A program made the translations under genes and the position numbers. From Nitratidesulfovibrio termitidis HI1 (lineage in GTDB: Bacteria; Desulfobacterota; Desulfovibrionia; Desulfovibrionales; Desulfovibrionaceae): a DNA stretch of 64,000 bases. Below, one piece after another: positions 1-11,035 of the stretch. How positions within the stretch are numbered: position 1 is the stretch's first letter; each line of letters opens with the position of its first letter. Under the pieces are notes generated by a model that made no database searches, was not told the origin of the DNA, and saw only the letters and a program-made list of their open reading frames with translations. The DNA lies in contig NZ_KI632512.1 of assembly GCF_000504305.1 (NCBI RefSeq), positions 3,784,404-3,848,403 on the forward strand, written 5' to 3'.

Positions 1-2255
1 GCATCCAGTTTGAGCCGGAAGGCTTCCAGCCGCCCCGTGCGGGCCTGATACTGCTCCAGTGCATCGTGGCTGGGCTGTTTTTCCTGTTCGTGGTGCGCTT
101 CTGGTATCTGCAGATCCACCGGGGCGAGGAATTCGCGCGGCTGGCCCGCGAGAACCGGCTGCGTCAGGAACGCATCTACGCCTCGCGCGGGCTGCTGCGC
201 GACCGTGACGGGCGTCTGCTGGCCGAAAACCGGCCCGCCTTCGGCCTGGCCCTGGTGCGCGAAGACTGCCGCGACATTCCCTCCACCCTGGCCCAGGTCA
301 GCGAGTGGACGGGCATTCCCCTCGATCAGCTCACCGCCAAGTTCAATCAGGACCGCCAGCGGGTGAAGCCCTTCGAGCATCTGCTGCTCATTTCCGACAT
401 GTCCTTCGACCTGCTGGCGCGCATCGAGAACCGCGTGCTGCAATGGCCGGGCCTTGAGATCGTCACCCGCTCCAAGCGCAACTACCCGCAGGGCGAGCTG
501 ATGGCCCACATCCTGGGGTACGTGGCCGAGGCCAACGAAAAGGAACTGGAAGACGACAAGGATCTGAACCTTGGCGACTTCGTGGGCAAGCAGGGGCTGG
601 AACTGGTGCTGGAGCGCCGTCTGCGCGGCCAGAAGGGCCTGCACCAGCTGGAAGTGGACGTGCTGGGCCGCCAGTTGAACAAGAAGCTGGTGCAGGAGCC
701 GGTGAGCGGCGAGAACATCGATCTCGCCATCGACCTTGAGTTGCAGCAGGTGGCCTGGGACGCGCTGGAGGACGAAACCGGCTGCGTGGTGGCCATGGAC
801 CCGGACACCGGCAAGCTGCTGGCGCTGGTCACCAAGCCTTCGTTCGACAACAACGCCTTTGCCGCCGGTCTTTCGATGAAGGAATGGACGGCCCTGCGCG
901 ACAACCCCCGCCACCCCCTGCAGAACCGCGTCATCCAGAGCGTGTATCCGCCCGGCTCGGTGTGGAAGCTGATGATGGCGGGCATGCTGCTGAACGAGGG
1001 CGTGAACCCCACGGACTCGGTGTGGTGCACGGGCGAGGTGGCCCTGGGCAAGCAGGTGTTCCGCTGCTGGAAGAAGGGCGGCCACGGCCGCGTGGACATG
1101 ATGCGTTCGCTCATCGAATCGTGCGACGTGTACTACTACCAGATGAGCGACCGCTTCGGCATCGACAAGATCGAGGCCTTTGCCAAGGCCTGCGGCTTCG
1201 GCGCGCCCACGGGCATCGACCTGCCGCACGAAAAGTCGGGCCTGGTGCCCTCCAGGGCATGGAAGCGCCGCCGCTTCGGCGAGCCGTGGCACCGGGGCGA
1301 AACGCTGAACGTCTCCATCGGCCAGGGTTTCACCCTGGTCACGCCGGTGCAGGTGGCGGCCTTCGTGTCCGCCCTGATGAACGGGGGCAAGCTGCTGAAG
1401 CCCAGCCTGCTGGCAGGCGAGGACCCGATGGTGCGGGCCTCGCTGCCGTTCACCGCCGCAGGCCGCAAGATGATTCTCGACGGCATGCGCATGACCGTCA
1501 ATGACGACCGGGGCACCGCCAAGGTGCTGCGCCGTCCCGATGCCGTCATGGGCGGCAAGACCGGCACCGCGCAGGTCACCAAGCTGAAGATGGTGGGCGA
1601 CGTGCGTGTGCGCACCGAAAACCTGGCCTACGAGCACCGCGACCACGCCTGGATAGCCACCTGGGGTGAAAAGGCGGGCAAGCGGCTGGTGGTTGTGGTC
1701 ATGCTGGAACACGGCGGCCATGGCGGTTCCGACGCCGGTCCCGTGGCGCGCCGGGTGTACGACAAGTTTTTCGGCCCGCCGCCGGGCGCATCGTCGGGTG
1801 CGGCGCAGCAAGCGCCTGCCGGGCAGGTTGTTCCCGCCAGTCCCGCGAGCCCGGCCACTTCGGATGTGGCCGCTCCGGCGCGGCAGTTGCAGCCCGCCCC
1901 CGCGGCCCCGGCCACGCCGCCCTCCCGTCCGGATCAGGCGGCGGGTGCGCCCAGGCAGCCGGGCCAAAAGGCCCAGCCCGATCAGCAGGACCAGCCCGAT
2001 CAGCAGGACCGGCAGGACCAGCAGGACCGGCAGGAAGAAGGGCTGCGCATCGTGCCCACGGTGCGTTCGGCACGCCCTGCCGGACGTGACCGCGCGACGC
2101 CCTCCGAAGTCGAGGACGCCCGCGAAGGGCAGCGCCGCTACGATCCCGACATCTTCGATCCCGACGCCGCCACGCCGGACGGGCGGGGCAGCGACGACGG
2201 CGTGGTGCCGCCGCTGCGGCGCTTCCAGAACGTGGCCCCGGAGGACGGACAATGA
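1..2255 (+). CDS. mrdA: Penicillin-binding protein 2 (5' truncated by window)
   Basis: Class B PBP, the peptidoglycan transpeptidase of the lateral-wall elongasome, a membrane-anchored periplasmic enzyme. The reading frame is already open at base 3 and runs into the hydrophobic anchor GLFFLFVVRFWYLQ, so the true start lies before the window; the first in-window start codon (GTG at 66) falls inside the anchor. A dimerisation domain is followed by the transpeptidase domain with SVWK (SxxK nucleophile motif), SCD (SxN-like) and KTGTAQ (KTG). After about residue 575 a roughly 155-residue Pro/Gln/Ala-rich tail follows, with DQQDQPDQQDRQ-type repeats, which E. coli PBP2 lacks. The stop overlaps the rodA start (ATGA). 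Family call is firm; the tail's role is unknown. Confidence 0.95.
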   Translation, partial: IQFEPEGFQPPRAGLILLQCIVAGLFFLFVVRFWYLQIHRGEEFARLARENRLRQERIYASRGLLRDRDGRLLAENRPAFGLALVREDCRDIPSTLAQVSEWTGIPLDQLTAKFNQDRQRVKPFEHLLLISDMSFDLLARIENRVLQWPGLEIVTRSKRNYPQGELMAHILGYVAEANEKELEDDKDLNLGDFVGKQGLELVLERRLRGQKGLHQLEVDVLGRQLNKKLVQEPVSGENIDLAIDLELQQVAWDALEDETGCVVAMDPDTGKLLALVTKPSFDNNAFAAGLSMKEWTALRDNPRHPLQNRVIQSVYPPGSVWKLMMAGMLLNEGVNPTDSVWCTGEVALGKQVFRCWKKGGHGRVDMMRSLIESCDVYYYQMSDRFGIDKIEAFAKACGFGAPTGIDLPHEKSGLVPSRAWKRRRFGEPWHRGETLNVSIGQGFTLVTPVQVAAFVSALMNGGKLLKPSLLAGEDPMVRASLPFTAAGRKMILDGMRMTVNDDRGTAKVLRRPDAVMGGKTGTAQVTKLKMVGDVRVRTENLAYEHRDHAWIATWGEKAGKRLVVVVMLEHGGHGGSDAGPVARRVYDKFFGPPPGASSGAAQQAPAGQVVPASPASPATSDVAAPARQLQPAPAAPATPPSRPDQAAGAPRQPGQKAQPDQQDQPDQQDRQDQQDRQEEGLRIVPTVRSARPAGRDRATPSEVEDAREGQRRYDPDIFDPDAATPDGRGSDDGVVPPLRRFQNVAPEDGQ

Positions 2256-3367
2256 GCCCCATCGACCGACGATTGATCACCCACATGAACTGGGGGCTGG
2301 TGGGCTTCACCGCGCTGCTGTTCCTGACCGGGGTGGCCAACCTCTACTCGGCCAGCGGCGTGCGCATGGAAGACGGCATCGTGGTGTCCACGTTCTACCA
2401 GAAGCAGCTGCTGTGGGGGATGATGGGGCTTGGCGGCATGGTCTTCTTCATGCTGTTCGACTACCGGCACATGAAAAGCCTGGCCCTGCCGCTGTTCATC
2501 ATCACCATGATCCTGCTGGCCGCCATCCCCGTGTTCGGCAAGGTGGTGTACGGCGCGCGGCGCTGGCTGCCGCTGGGGTTCATGAACCTGCAACCCAGCG
2601 AGGTGGCCAAGATCGCCATCCTGATCATGGGGGCGCGCTTTCTGTCGCGCAGCCGCGAGCCGCTGGGCTGGAAGGGGTTGTTCGAGGTGCTGGCGCTGGG
2701 CGGCCTGCCCGCCGGGTTCATCGTCATGCAGCCGGACCTTGGCACCACGCTGCTGCTGCTGATGCTGCTGGGCGGCATCACCCTGTTCCACGGGGTGAAG
2801 GCCGGGGTGCTGAAGACCTGCCTGGTGGTGGTGCCTTCCATGCTGCCGCTGGCCTGGCTTCGCCTGCACGACTACCAGAAGCAGCGCATCATGACCTTTC
2901 TCGATCCCGGCAACGATCCGCTGGGGGCGGGGTACCACATCATCCAGTCGCAGATCGCCATCGGTTCAGGCCAGCTGTGGGGCAAGGGCTTTCTGGGGGG
3001 TACGCAAAGCCAGCTGCGCTTTCTGCCGGAAAAGCACACCGACTTCGCCCTGGCCGTGTTCGGCGAGGAATGGGGCTTCATCGGGTGCGTGCTGCTGGTG
3101 GTGCTGTTCTGCCTGTTCCTGCTCAGCATCTTCAACACCGCGCGCGACGCCAAGGACCGCTTTGGCAGCTACCTGACGGTGGGGGTGTTCTTCTATTTCT
3201 TCTGGCAGATACTGATCAACATGGGCATGGTCATGGGGCTGATGCCGGTGGTGGGGGTGCCCCTGCCGTTCATCAGCTACGGGGGCAGCGCAACCCTGGT
3301 CAATTTCTGCCTGATTGGGCTGGTGCTCAATGTCTCCATGCGGCGATTCATGTTCAAGACCTCGTGA
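2252..3367 (+). CDS. rodA: RodA, SEDS peptidoglycan glycosyltransferase
   Basis: SEDS-family integral membrane polymerase that makes glycan strands from lipid II and works as a pair with PBP2 in rod elongation. The 371 residues are almost all hydrophobic helices. SEDS hallmarks are visible: AYG-like RRWLPLGFMNLQPSE near residue 105-120, MQPDLGTTLLLL, the EKHTDFALAVFGEEWGF block and the C-terminal PLPFISYGGSA. Translationally coupled to PBP2 through a 4-base ATGA overlap, which supports both the start and the shared function. Length is normal for the family. Confidence 0.96.
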   Translation: MSPIDRRLITHMNWGLVGFTALLFLTGVANLYSASGVRMEDGIVVSTFYQKQLLWGMMGLGGMVFFMLFDYRHMKSLALPLFIITMILLAAIPVFGKVVYGARRWLPLGFMNLQPSEVAKIAILIMGARFLSRSREPLGWKGLFEVLALGGLPAGFIVMQPDLGTTLLLLMLLGGITLFHGVKAGVLKTCLVVVPSMLPLAWLRLHDYQKQRIMTFLDPGNDPLGAGYHIIQSQIAIGSGQLWGKGFLGGTQSQLRFLPEKHTDFALAVFGEEWGFIGCVLLVVLFCLFLLSIFNTARDAKDRFGSYLTVGVFFYFFWQILINMGMVMGLMPVVGVPLPFISYGGSATLVNFCLIGLVLNVSMRRFMFKTS

Positions 3368-3426
3368 TTGCTGAAACTACGAAGCGCGACAGCGTTGCAC
3401 TTTCGCTCACAAAGGAGGCGACACAC

Positions 3427-3768
3427 ATGGCAAGGGACGAGATAAACGCCTTCCTCGGCGCGGGCACCGTATATCAGGGCCAGCTGAGTTTTCAGGGCGC
3501 GGTGCGCATTGACGGCAACTTCGTGGGCGAGGTGCATTCCGAGGGCACGCTCATCGTGGGCAAGGACGCCAACGTGGAAGGGCAGGTGCGCGTGGGACAG
3601 CTGATCCTGTCGGGCCGCGTCACCGGTGAGGTGGTGGCCCAGCGCAAGGTGATCCTGCACCGCACCGGCAATCTGAACGGCAATCTTTCCACCCCCGTGC
3701 TGGTCATGGAAGAGGGCGCCGTCATCGAAGGGCGCATCACCATGCAGCCCGCGGAAAAGACGGAATAA
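3427..3768 (+). CDS. Bactofilin (polymer-forming cytoskeletal protein)
   Basis: 113-residue bactofilin. The whole protein is the right-handed beta-helix core, seen as a run of short beta-repeats (VRIDGNFVGEVHSEGTLIVG, then ANVEGQVRV, GRVTGEVVA, GNLNGNLST). Bactofilins assemble into nucleotide-independent filaments that scaffold cell-wall enzymes or polar structures. The start is the ATG preceded by a strong AAAGGAGG site seven bases upstream; an in-frame opening from 1666 is only a shadow of the upstream genes. It lies 59 bases after rodA and before a good terminator, so it is probably cotranscribed with PBP2/RodA and may act in the same cell-shape machine (inference from position). Confidence 0.9.
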   Translation: MARDEINAFLGAGTVYQGQLSFQGAVRIDGNFVGEVHSEGTLIVGKDANVEGQVRVGQLILSGRVTGEVVAQRKVILHRTGNLNGNLSTPVLVMEEGAVIEGRITMQPAEKTE

Positions 3769-3795
3769 ACCCCCTCCGTTCACATGCCTTTTCCG

Positions 3796-3817
3796 GCCGC
3801 CTTCGGGCGGCTTTTTC
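3796..3817 (+). terminator. Rho-independent terminator after bactofilin
   Basis: Stem GCCGCC, tetraloop TTCG, stem GGCGGC, followed by TTTTTCATTTG. Separates the elongation cluster from the ATP synthase promoter. Confidence 0.85.
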
Positions 3818-3878
3818 ATTTGTATCACAATGACGGCATGTTGGCTTCCAGAAGACTGTTTGGAAAGGAAAAAAGACT

Positions 3879-3907
3879 TTGACACCCCCGTGGTAATCAG
3901 CTAAATC
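3879..3907 (+). promoter_or_regulatory. Sigma-70-type promoter of the atp operon
   Basis: Perfect -35 TTGACA (3879-3884), 17-base spacer, -10 TAAATC (3902-3907). It lies about 48 bases before the atpF' start and directly after the bactofilin terminator. Call is by consensus match only. Confidence 0.7.
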
Positions 3908-3954
3908 CTACCCGACTTTGAGCTTAAATTCACAACCTCACCAAGGGAGCAGGC

Positions 3955-4371
3955 ATGATCGATCTGAACATCACCTTCTTCTTCCAGTTGGTGAACTTCC
4001 TTGTGACGCTGGTTGTCCTGAATGCCATCCTCATCCGGCCGGTGCGGGATATCATCAGGCAACGACGTGACAAGATGTCCGGTCTTCTCGGCGAATCGGA
4101 GCAGTTCGCCGGTCAGGCCGACACCAAGCTGAAGAATTACGAGGCCACCCTTGTCAAGGCCCGCGCCGAAGCCACGGCCGAGCGCGACAAGGCCCGCGCC
4201 GAGGGCGTGGCCCGGGAGCAGGTGATTCTGGCCGATGCCGGCAGGCAGGCCCAGGACTACCTCGAAAAGTCCCGCCAGGAGGTGGCCGCGCAGGTGAAGA
4301 CCGCCATGGACACCCTGAAGGGGCAGGTCGACGCGCTGGCCGCCAAGGCTACCGCCAAGGTGCTGGGCTAA
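3955..4371 (+). CDS. atpF': ATP synthase F0 subunit b'
   Basis: Peripheral-stalk subunit of F1F0 ATP synthase, membrane anchored. An N-terminal helix (FFFQLVNFLVTLVVLNAILI, residues about 8-27) is followed by a long charged, Ala-rich coiled coil (about 30-138) that forms half of the b/b' stator. The 138-residue length fits b'. Start ATG follows GGGAG at good spacing. First gene of the operon; a divergent second b gene follows immediately, the arrangement seen in bacteria with heterodimeric stalks. Confidence 0.92.
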   Translation: MIDLNITFFFQLVNFLVTLVVLNAILIRPVRDIIRQRRDKMSGLLGESEQFAGQADTKLKNYEATLVKARAEATAERDKARAEGVAREQVILADAGRQAQDYLEKSRQEVAAQVKTAMDTLKGQVDALAAKATAKVLG

Positions 4372-4410
4372 GACTTCACGTCAGTGCGCAACAGCAAGGA
4401 GGGATCGGCG

Positions 4411-4980
4411 TTGAAAGGGCTGAAACACAGTGCAGCGGCGCTCGGACTGGTGCTTGTCACCGCCGGCGTGGCGCTGGCCTCCGAAGGCGGGGGCGAGCAT
4501 CATGCCGACTGGGGCAACTTTGCCTTCCGTGTCGCCAACTTCGTCATCTTCATCGGCATCATCTACTGGGCCGCGGGCAAGAAGATTGTGGGCTTCTTCT
4601 CCGGTCGCAGGAAGGGCATCGAACAGGAACTGAACGACCTGGAAAGCCGCAAGGCCGAGGCCGCGAAGAACCTGGCCGATGTCGAGCGCCGCATCGCGAG
4701 CCTTGAGCAGGAGCGGCAGTCCATTCTTGCCGAATACCGCGCCCAGGGCGAAGCCATGCAGGCCGCCATCATCGAGAAGGCGGAAAAGACCGCCTCCCAG
4801 ATCACCGAGCAGGCCGCGCGCACGGCCGAGAACGAGATCAAGCAGGCCATGGAGACCATGCGCGCCGAGATGGCCGACCAGATCATTGCCGCCGCCGAAA
4901 AGATGCTTCAGGAAAAGCTCACTGGTGAGGAGCACGAGAAGCTCATCGACAAATACTTAACGAAGGTGGTGCTCAATTGA
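4411..4980 (+). CDS. atpF: ATP synthase F0 subunit b
   Basis: Second stator subunit. A TTG start at 4411 is chosen because AAGGAGGG lies 7 bases upstream; the upstream GTG at 4384 has no such site and would place the SD inside the gene. The product starts with a hydrophobic segment (LGLVLVTAGVALA) that looks like a cleavable signal peptide, then AFRVANFVIFIGIIYWAA (membrane helix about residues 33-55), then a long coiled coil with KAEAAKNL and AEKMLQEKL. An N-terminal signal-like segment before the anchor helix is known in delta-proteobacterial b subunits. The stop overlaps the atpH start. Confidence 0.92.
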   Translation: MKGLKHSAAALGLVLVTAGVALASEGGGEHHADWGNFAFRVANFVIFIGIIYWAAGKKIVGFFSGRRKGIEQELNDLESRKAEAAKNLADVERRIASLEQERQSILAEYRAQGEAMQAAIIEKAEKTASQITEQAARTAENEIKQAMETMRAEMADQIIAAAEKMLQEKLTGEEHEKLIDKYLTKVVLN

Positions 4981-5528
4981 CCGGCAACATCGTAGCTCGC
5001 AGATACGCCCGTGCGCTTTTTGCGCTGGGCGCGAAATCGGGCGTCGGTGAGCTCGAGAAGCTCGGCAGCGACCTTGCCGCGCTCGCCGGGGCTCTCGACA
5101 AGGCGCCAGAACTTGGCCGCATCTTCCGCAATCCCATCATCACCGCCGATGAGAAGCGGAACGTCATCCTCAAACTGGTCGAGAAGTATGGCGTCAGCGC
5201 CACCGTCCGCAACTTCTGTCTGCTGCTGGCGGACAAGGGGCGGCTCGACTGCCTTTCCGACATACAGGCCTTCTACGGCGTTCTCCTCGACGCCGAAAAG
5301 GGCGTCATCCGCGGCGAGCTGATGACGGCCGTTGAACTTGCGGAAGCAAAGCGCGCACAGGTCAAGGCAGCTCTTGAACAGCAGGCCGGACGCAAGCTGG
5401 AACTCACCTTCAGCGTGAACAAGGACATCCTTGGCGGCGTCGTGCTGAAGGTCGGCGACCGGGTGCTGGATGCCAGTCTGCGCGCGCAGTTAGGTATCCT
5501 CAAAGACAACATCAAGAGGGGTGAGTAG
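4977..5528 (+). CDS. atpH: ATP synthase F1 subunit delta
   Basis: OSCP/delta subunit joining the b/b' stalk to the top of the alpha3beta3 head. 183 residues, normal length. N-terminal helical domain begins [15 protein letters not shown], typical of the family; the C-terminal part has the conserved [18 protein letters not shown] segment. TTG start overlaps the atpF stop (TTGA), with GAAGGTGG upstream, indicating translational coupling. Confidence 0.94.
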   Translation: MTGNIVARRYARALFALGAKSGVGELEKLGSDLAALAGALDKAPELGRIFRNPIITADEKRNVILKLVEKYGVSATVRNFCLLLADKGRLDCLSDIQAFYGVLLDAEKGVIRGELMTAVELAEAKRAQVKAALEQQAGRKLELTFSVNKDILGGVVLKVGDRVLDASLRAQLGILKDNIKRGE

Positions 5529-5532
5529 GGCT

Positions 5533-7041
5533 ATGCAGATCAAAGCCGAAGAAATCAGCAAGATCATCGAAGAGCAGATCCAAAGCTATGAGCAGCGGGT
5601 CGAGATGAGCGAAACCGGCACCGTGCTCTACGTCGGTGACGGTATTGCGCGCGTCTACGGCGTCCGTAATGCCATGGCCATGGAACTGCTCGAGTTCCCC
5701 GGCGGTCTCATGGGCATGGTGCTGAACCTTGAAGAGGACAACGTGGGTGTTGCTCTTCTGGGTGACGACACGGGCCTGAAGGAAGGCGACCCGGTCAAGC
5801 GTACCGGCAAGATCTTCTCGGTGCCGGTGGGCGACGCGGTCATGGGCCGCGTGCTCAACCCCCTTGGCCAGCCCATCGACGGTCTTGGGCCGTTGGACGC
5901 CAAGGACTTCCGCCCGGTGGAACTGAAGGCGCCCGGCATCATCGCCCGTAAGTCGGTGCATGAGCCCATGCCTACCGGCATCAAGGCCATCGACGCCATG
6001 ACGCCCATCGGCCGCGGTCAGCGCGAACTGGTCATCGGCGACCGTCAGACCGGCAAGACCGCCGTCTGCATCGACGCCATCCTGGCGCAGAAGGACACCG
6101 ACATCCACTGCTTCTACGTGGCCATCGGCCAGAAGAAGGCGACGGTTGCCCTGGTGGCCGACACCCTGCGCAAGTACGGCGCGATGGAATACACCACCAT
6201 CATCTCCGCCACCGCGTCGGAACCCGCGCCGCTGCAGTTCATCTCGGCGTACTCCGGCTGCACCATGGCCGAGCACTACCGCAACAACGGCAAGCACGCC
6301 CTGATCATCTACGATGACCTTTCCAAGCAGGCCGTGGCCTACCGCCAGATGTCGCTGCTGCTCCGCCGTCCTCCGGGGCGTGAAGCTTACCCCGGCGACG
6401 TGTTCTACCTGCACTCGCGCCTGCTGGAACGCGCCGCGAAGGTCAACGATTCGCTGGGCGCCGGTTCGCTGACCGCCCTGCCGATCATCGAAACCCAGGC
6501 CGGCGACGTGTCCGCGTACATCCCGACCAACGTCATCTCCATCACCGACGGTCAGGTGTACCTGGAACCCAACCTGTTCAACGCGGGCATCCGCCCCGCC
6601 ATCAACGTCGGTCTGTCGGTGTCCCGAGTGGGCGGCGCCGCGCAGATCAAGGCGATGAAGCAGGTTGCCGGCACCATGCGTCTGGACCTTGCCCAGTACC
6701 GCGAACTGGCTGCCTTCGCGCAGTTCGGTTCCGACCTCGACAAGGCCACCAAGCAGAAGCTCGACCGCGGCGCGCGCCTGGTGGAACTGCTGAAGCAGCC
6801 CCAGTACCAGCCCATGCCGGTGGAACAGCAGGTCGCCTCCATGTACGCCGCCACCCGCGGTCTGATGGACGACGTGCCCGTGCTGTCCATTCGCAAGTTC
6901 GAAGCCGAAATGCTCGACTTCATCAAGAACTCGAAGGCCGACATCCTGAACGACATCAAGACCAAGAAGGCTCTCGACGCGGACATCGAAGACCGCCTGA
7001 AGGCAGCTGTTGCCGAGTTCAAAAAGGGCTTCCAAGCCTAG
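5533..7041 (+). CDS. atpA: ATP synthase F1 subunit alpha
   Basis: Regulatory nucleotide-binding subunit of F1. The P-loop GDRQTGKT lies at about residues 169-176, and the family signature [17 protein letters not shown] near 360. The ATG at 5533 ([11 protein letters not shown]) is preferred over an in-frame GTG at 5521: it clears the atpH stop and has GAGGGG about 10 bases upstream, and the resulting 502 residues match the usual length. Confidence 0.97.
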   Translation: MQIKAEEISKIIEEQIQSYEQRVEMSETGTVLYVGDGIARVYGVRNAMAMELLEFPGGLMGMVLNLEEDNVGVALLGDDTGLKEGDPVKRTGKIFSVPVGDAVMGRVLNPLGQPIDGLGPLDAKDFRPVELKAPGIIARKSVHEPMPTGIKAIDAMTPIGRGQRELVIGDRQTGKTAVCIDAILAQKDTDIHCFYVAIGQKKATVALVADTLRKYGAMEYTTIISATASEPAPLQFISAYSGCTMAEHYRNNGKHALIIYDDLSKQAVAYRQMSLLLRRPPGREAYPGDVFYLHSRLLERAAKVNDSLGAGSLTALPIIETQAGDVSAYIPTNVISITDGQVYLEPNLFNAGIRPAINVGLSVSRVGGAAQIKAMKQVAGTMRLDLAQYRELAAFAQFGSDLDKATKQKLDRGARLVELLKQPQYQPMPVEQQVASMYAATRGLMDDVPVLSIRKFEAEMLDFIKNSKADILNDIKTKKALDADIEDRLKAAVAEFKKGFQA

Positions 7042-7055
7042 GCGGGAGGTAACCG

Positions 7056-9370
<2,315 letters not shown>

Positions 9371-9380
9371 GGAGTGACCC

Positions 9381-9785
9381 ATGGAAAAGTCGCTCCATCT
9401 CGAAATCGTCACGCCTGACAGGCTCGTGCTCAGCGAGAAGGTCGACTATGTGGGCGCGCCCGGCTACGAGGGCGAATTCGGCATCCTGCCGAACCACATT
9501 CCCTTCCTTTCCGCGCTGAACATCGGCAGCCTGTACTACAAGGCTGGCGGCAAGACGCACTGGATCTTCGTGTCCGGCGGCTTTGCCGAGGTTTCGGACA
9601 ACAAGGTGACCGTGCTGGCCGAATCGGCGGAACGCGCAGAGGACATCGACCTCGAACGCGCCCGCAAGGCCAAGGAACGTGCCGAGCAGCGCCTGGCCCA
9701 GGCCAAGGAAAAGCTCGACAGCGCACGGGCCCAGGCCGCCCTGCAACGCGCCCTGGCGCGCCTGAGGGTGCGCAGCGCGGCCTAG
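9381..9785 (+). CDS. atpC: ATP synthase F1 subunit epsilon
   Basis: Rotor subunit and intrinsic ATPase inhibitor. 134 residues: N-terminal beta-sandwich ([34 protein letters not shown]) and a C-terminal two-helix arm with [26 protein letters not shown] lies 5 bases before ATG. Last gene of the operon, followed by a hairpin. Confidence 0.96.
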   Translation: MEKSLHLEIVTPDRLVLSEKVDYVGAPGYEGEFGILPNHIPFLSALNIGSLYYKAGGKTHWIFVSGGFAEVSDNKVTVLAESAERAEDIDLERARKAKERAEQRLAQAKEKLDSARAQAALQRALARLRVRSAA

Positions 9786-9818
9786 CCACACTGCACGCCC
9801 GGTCAACGACGACATGCG

Positions 9819-9846
9819 ACGGCCCGGAGGGAAACCTCCGGGCCGT
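9819..9846 (+). terminator. Hairpin terminator after atpC
   Basis: Perfect 12-bp stem ACGGCCCGGAGG / CCTCCGGGCCGT with GAAA loop, 33 bases after the atpC stop. The U-rich tail is weak (TCAGGTTGTTGG), so termination may be partial. Confidence 0.7.
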
Positions 9847-9900
9847 TCAGGTTGTTGGCAAAGCCTGTTTTTGTACGCCCCCGGCGGCCAAGGACGGCAG

Positions 9901-9928
9901 CCGTCAGGCGAGCTTGCGAGCCTTACGG
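9901..9928. repeat. REP-like palindrome, copy A
   Basis: 28-base imperfect palindrome with arms CCGTCAGGC / GCCTTACGG around GAGCTTGCGA. It lies in a gene-free stretch (9786-10367) that also holds copies B and C; outer bases GGCAG...GGCTGCC extend the symmetry. Related copies lie at 44.4-44.6 kb. Confidence 0.75.
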
Positions 9929-10026
9929 ATGGCGATCGCAACGCGGCTGCCGCCCCTTGGAACCCCCTGTTTTGTGATTTCATAATGCCCAGGAAACACA
10001 AATGAAAGTTTTGGGGGGAGCTTTAG

Positions 10027-10054
10027 CCGTTATGCGAGTCTTCGAGCATTACGG
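10027..10054. repeat. REP-like palindrome, copy B
   Basis: Arms CCGTTATGC / GCATTACGG around GAGTCTTCGA. On the other strand this copy shares a 32-base exact match, extending a few bases on each side, with copy D at 44,520. Confidence 0.8.
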
Positions 10055-10115
10055 ATAAAGACAGCAACGCGGGGGGGCGGGGGAGGAGACCCTTTTCACG
10101 CTTTGCGGACGCCAT

Positions 10116-10142
10116 CCGTACGGCTCGCGGACTCGCCTACGG
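10116..10142. repeat. REP-like palindrome, copy C (inverted)
   Basis: CCGTACGGC / GCCTACGG arms, opposite orientation to A and B, followed by GCTGCCCC as in copy D. Confidence 0.7.
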
Positions 10143-10237
10143 CTGCCCCAAAAGGGTCCCTCCCCCGCAAGAATTTGGGTTTGTCAGCAGTCTGGACGAC
10201 CTCCGAGCCGTTTGCGTTGGCTGGCGGCAAAACGAAA

Positions 10238-10261
10238 GCCGGGCCGGAAAACCGGCCCGGC
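10238..10261 (-). terminator. Terminator of the 78-residue minus-strand gene
   Basis: Perfect 10-bp stem GCCGGGCCGG / CCGGCCCGGC with a 4-base loop; on the minus strand it is followed by TTTCGTTTTG. Lies about 105 bases after the stop of the gene at 10368-10604. Confidence 0.8.
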
Positions 10262-10367
10262 ATGCAGGCAGTACGCGTTGTCAGAGTTTCTGCCGCACGT
10301 GCCTCGTCGGCGTGCCCGGCTGCGTGAGGCTGGCGGAAAGGCCCGGGCTGAGCCAGACGGGCCGGGA

Positions 10368-10604
10368 TTACCCCAGGGCCTTGGCGGCAATGGAGCGGAA
10401 CAGCTTCAGGCTGTGCGGCTCGTTGCGGAATTCCGCCGAGGGAACCTTGGCTACGCCGTCGCCATGGCGCTTGTACGCGGCGGCGGCCTTTCCGGCCGAA
10501 ATGTTCTTGCCGCCGGGGCAGACGACGTTGCCAGAAGGGCTCAGGGTGCAGCCCATGGCGGTGGCGGCTTGCATGAACTTGTGGGCGAATTCTTCCGGTT
10601 TCAT
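10368..10604 (-). CDS. Hypothetical protein (78 aa)
   Basis: Small cytoplasmic protein of unknown function starting MKPEEFAHKFMQAATAMG. The ATG at 10604 has GGGAGG 5 bases upstream, which sets the start; an in-frame extension to 10712 reads like non-coding sequence (Pro/Arg rich). The body has SPSGNVVCPGGKN, AAAAYKRHGDG and a C-terminal amphipathic SLKLFRSIAAKALG. One cysteine; no membrane segment or signal. A strong terminator follows, so it is a self-contained transcription unit. I recognise no family. Confidence 0.7.
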   Translation of the reverse strand: MKPEEFAHKFMQAATAMGCTLSPSGNVVCPGGKNISAGKAAAAYKRHGDGVAKVPSAEFRNEPHSLKLFRSIAAKALG

Positions 10605-10885
10605 GTATCCTCCCAGGTCGCGGTGTTGCGAAAAGGGCCCGTCGCCAGACCGCGCACCGACTGGCAGCAGGGCGGGCGGCAACAGGCGGAACCATGTCCG
10701 TTGGTGGGGCAAGGGCCGGACAGGCCCAGGGCCTTCCCACCGTCACCATAAAGACACACCAGGCACCAAGCGTCAAGTTGGCGATAACCGGCGTTCGTAC
10801 AGGACATGCGCTTTGGGCTCGGAAGGCACAGGCGGCCACCTGCGAAACGGCATTGTTGCCGAGCGATGTTTTTCTGAAAAAAGCG

Positions 10886-10913
10886 TTGACTCGCTAATGG
10901 TAATTGTTACTGT
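10886..10913 (+). promoter_or_regulatory. Sigma-70-type promoter for the 11186 transcript
   Basis: -35 TTGACT (10886-10891), 16-base spacer, -10 TACTGT (10908-10913). A GTAA-TTG-TTAC inverted repeat (10900-10910) overlaps the -10 and could be an operator. The stretch is AT-rich against GC-rich surroundings. Confidence 0.55.
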
Positions 10914-10926
10914 GTAGTCGAGTGGT

Positions 10927-11035
10927 GCTTCCTCAGCCACACTCTCTCCTTCACATTGGCGACGGTTCACCTGCGGGCCGGGAGTGGCAGCCCGGCCCGC
11001 TCAGGTGACCGGATCACCCGGCGGAATGAGGAAGC
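10927..11035 (+). ncRNA. Candidate structured leader RNA
   Basis: A 9-bp closing helix GCTTCCTCA (10927-10935) / TGAGGAAGC (11027-11035) encloses an inner hairpin: CACCTG (10968) / CAGGTG (11007) extended by GGGCCGGG / CCCGGCCC with an 8-base loop. GGTGA (11004-11008) can instead pair with TCACC (11014-11018), which would open the outer part of that hairpin, so two states are possible. It matches no riboswitch consensus I could recall. Could also be an independent small RNA. Confidence 0.4.

Noticed and set aside
10968-11007. Simple terminator for an upstream gene
   Set aside because: No plus-strand gene lies upstream and there is no U tract; the helix is better explained as part of the leader fold.
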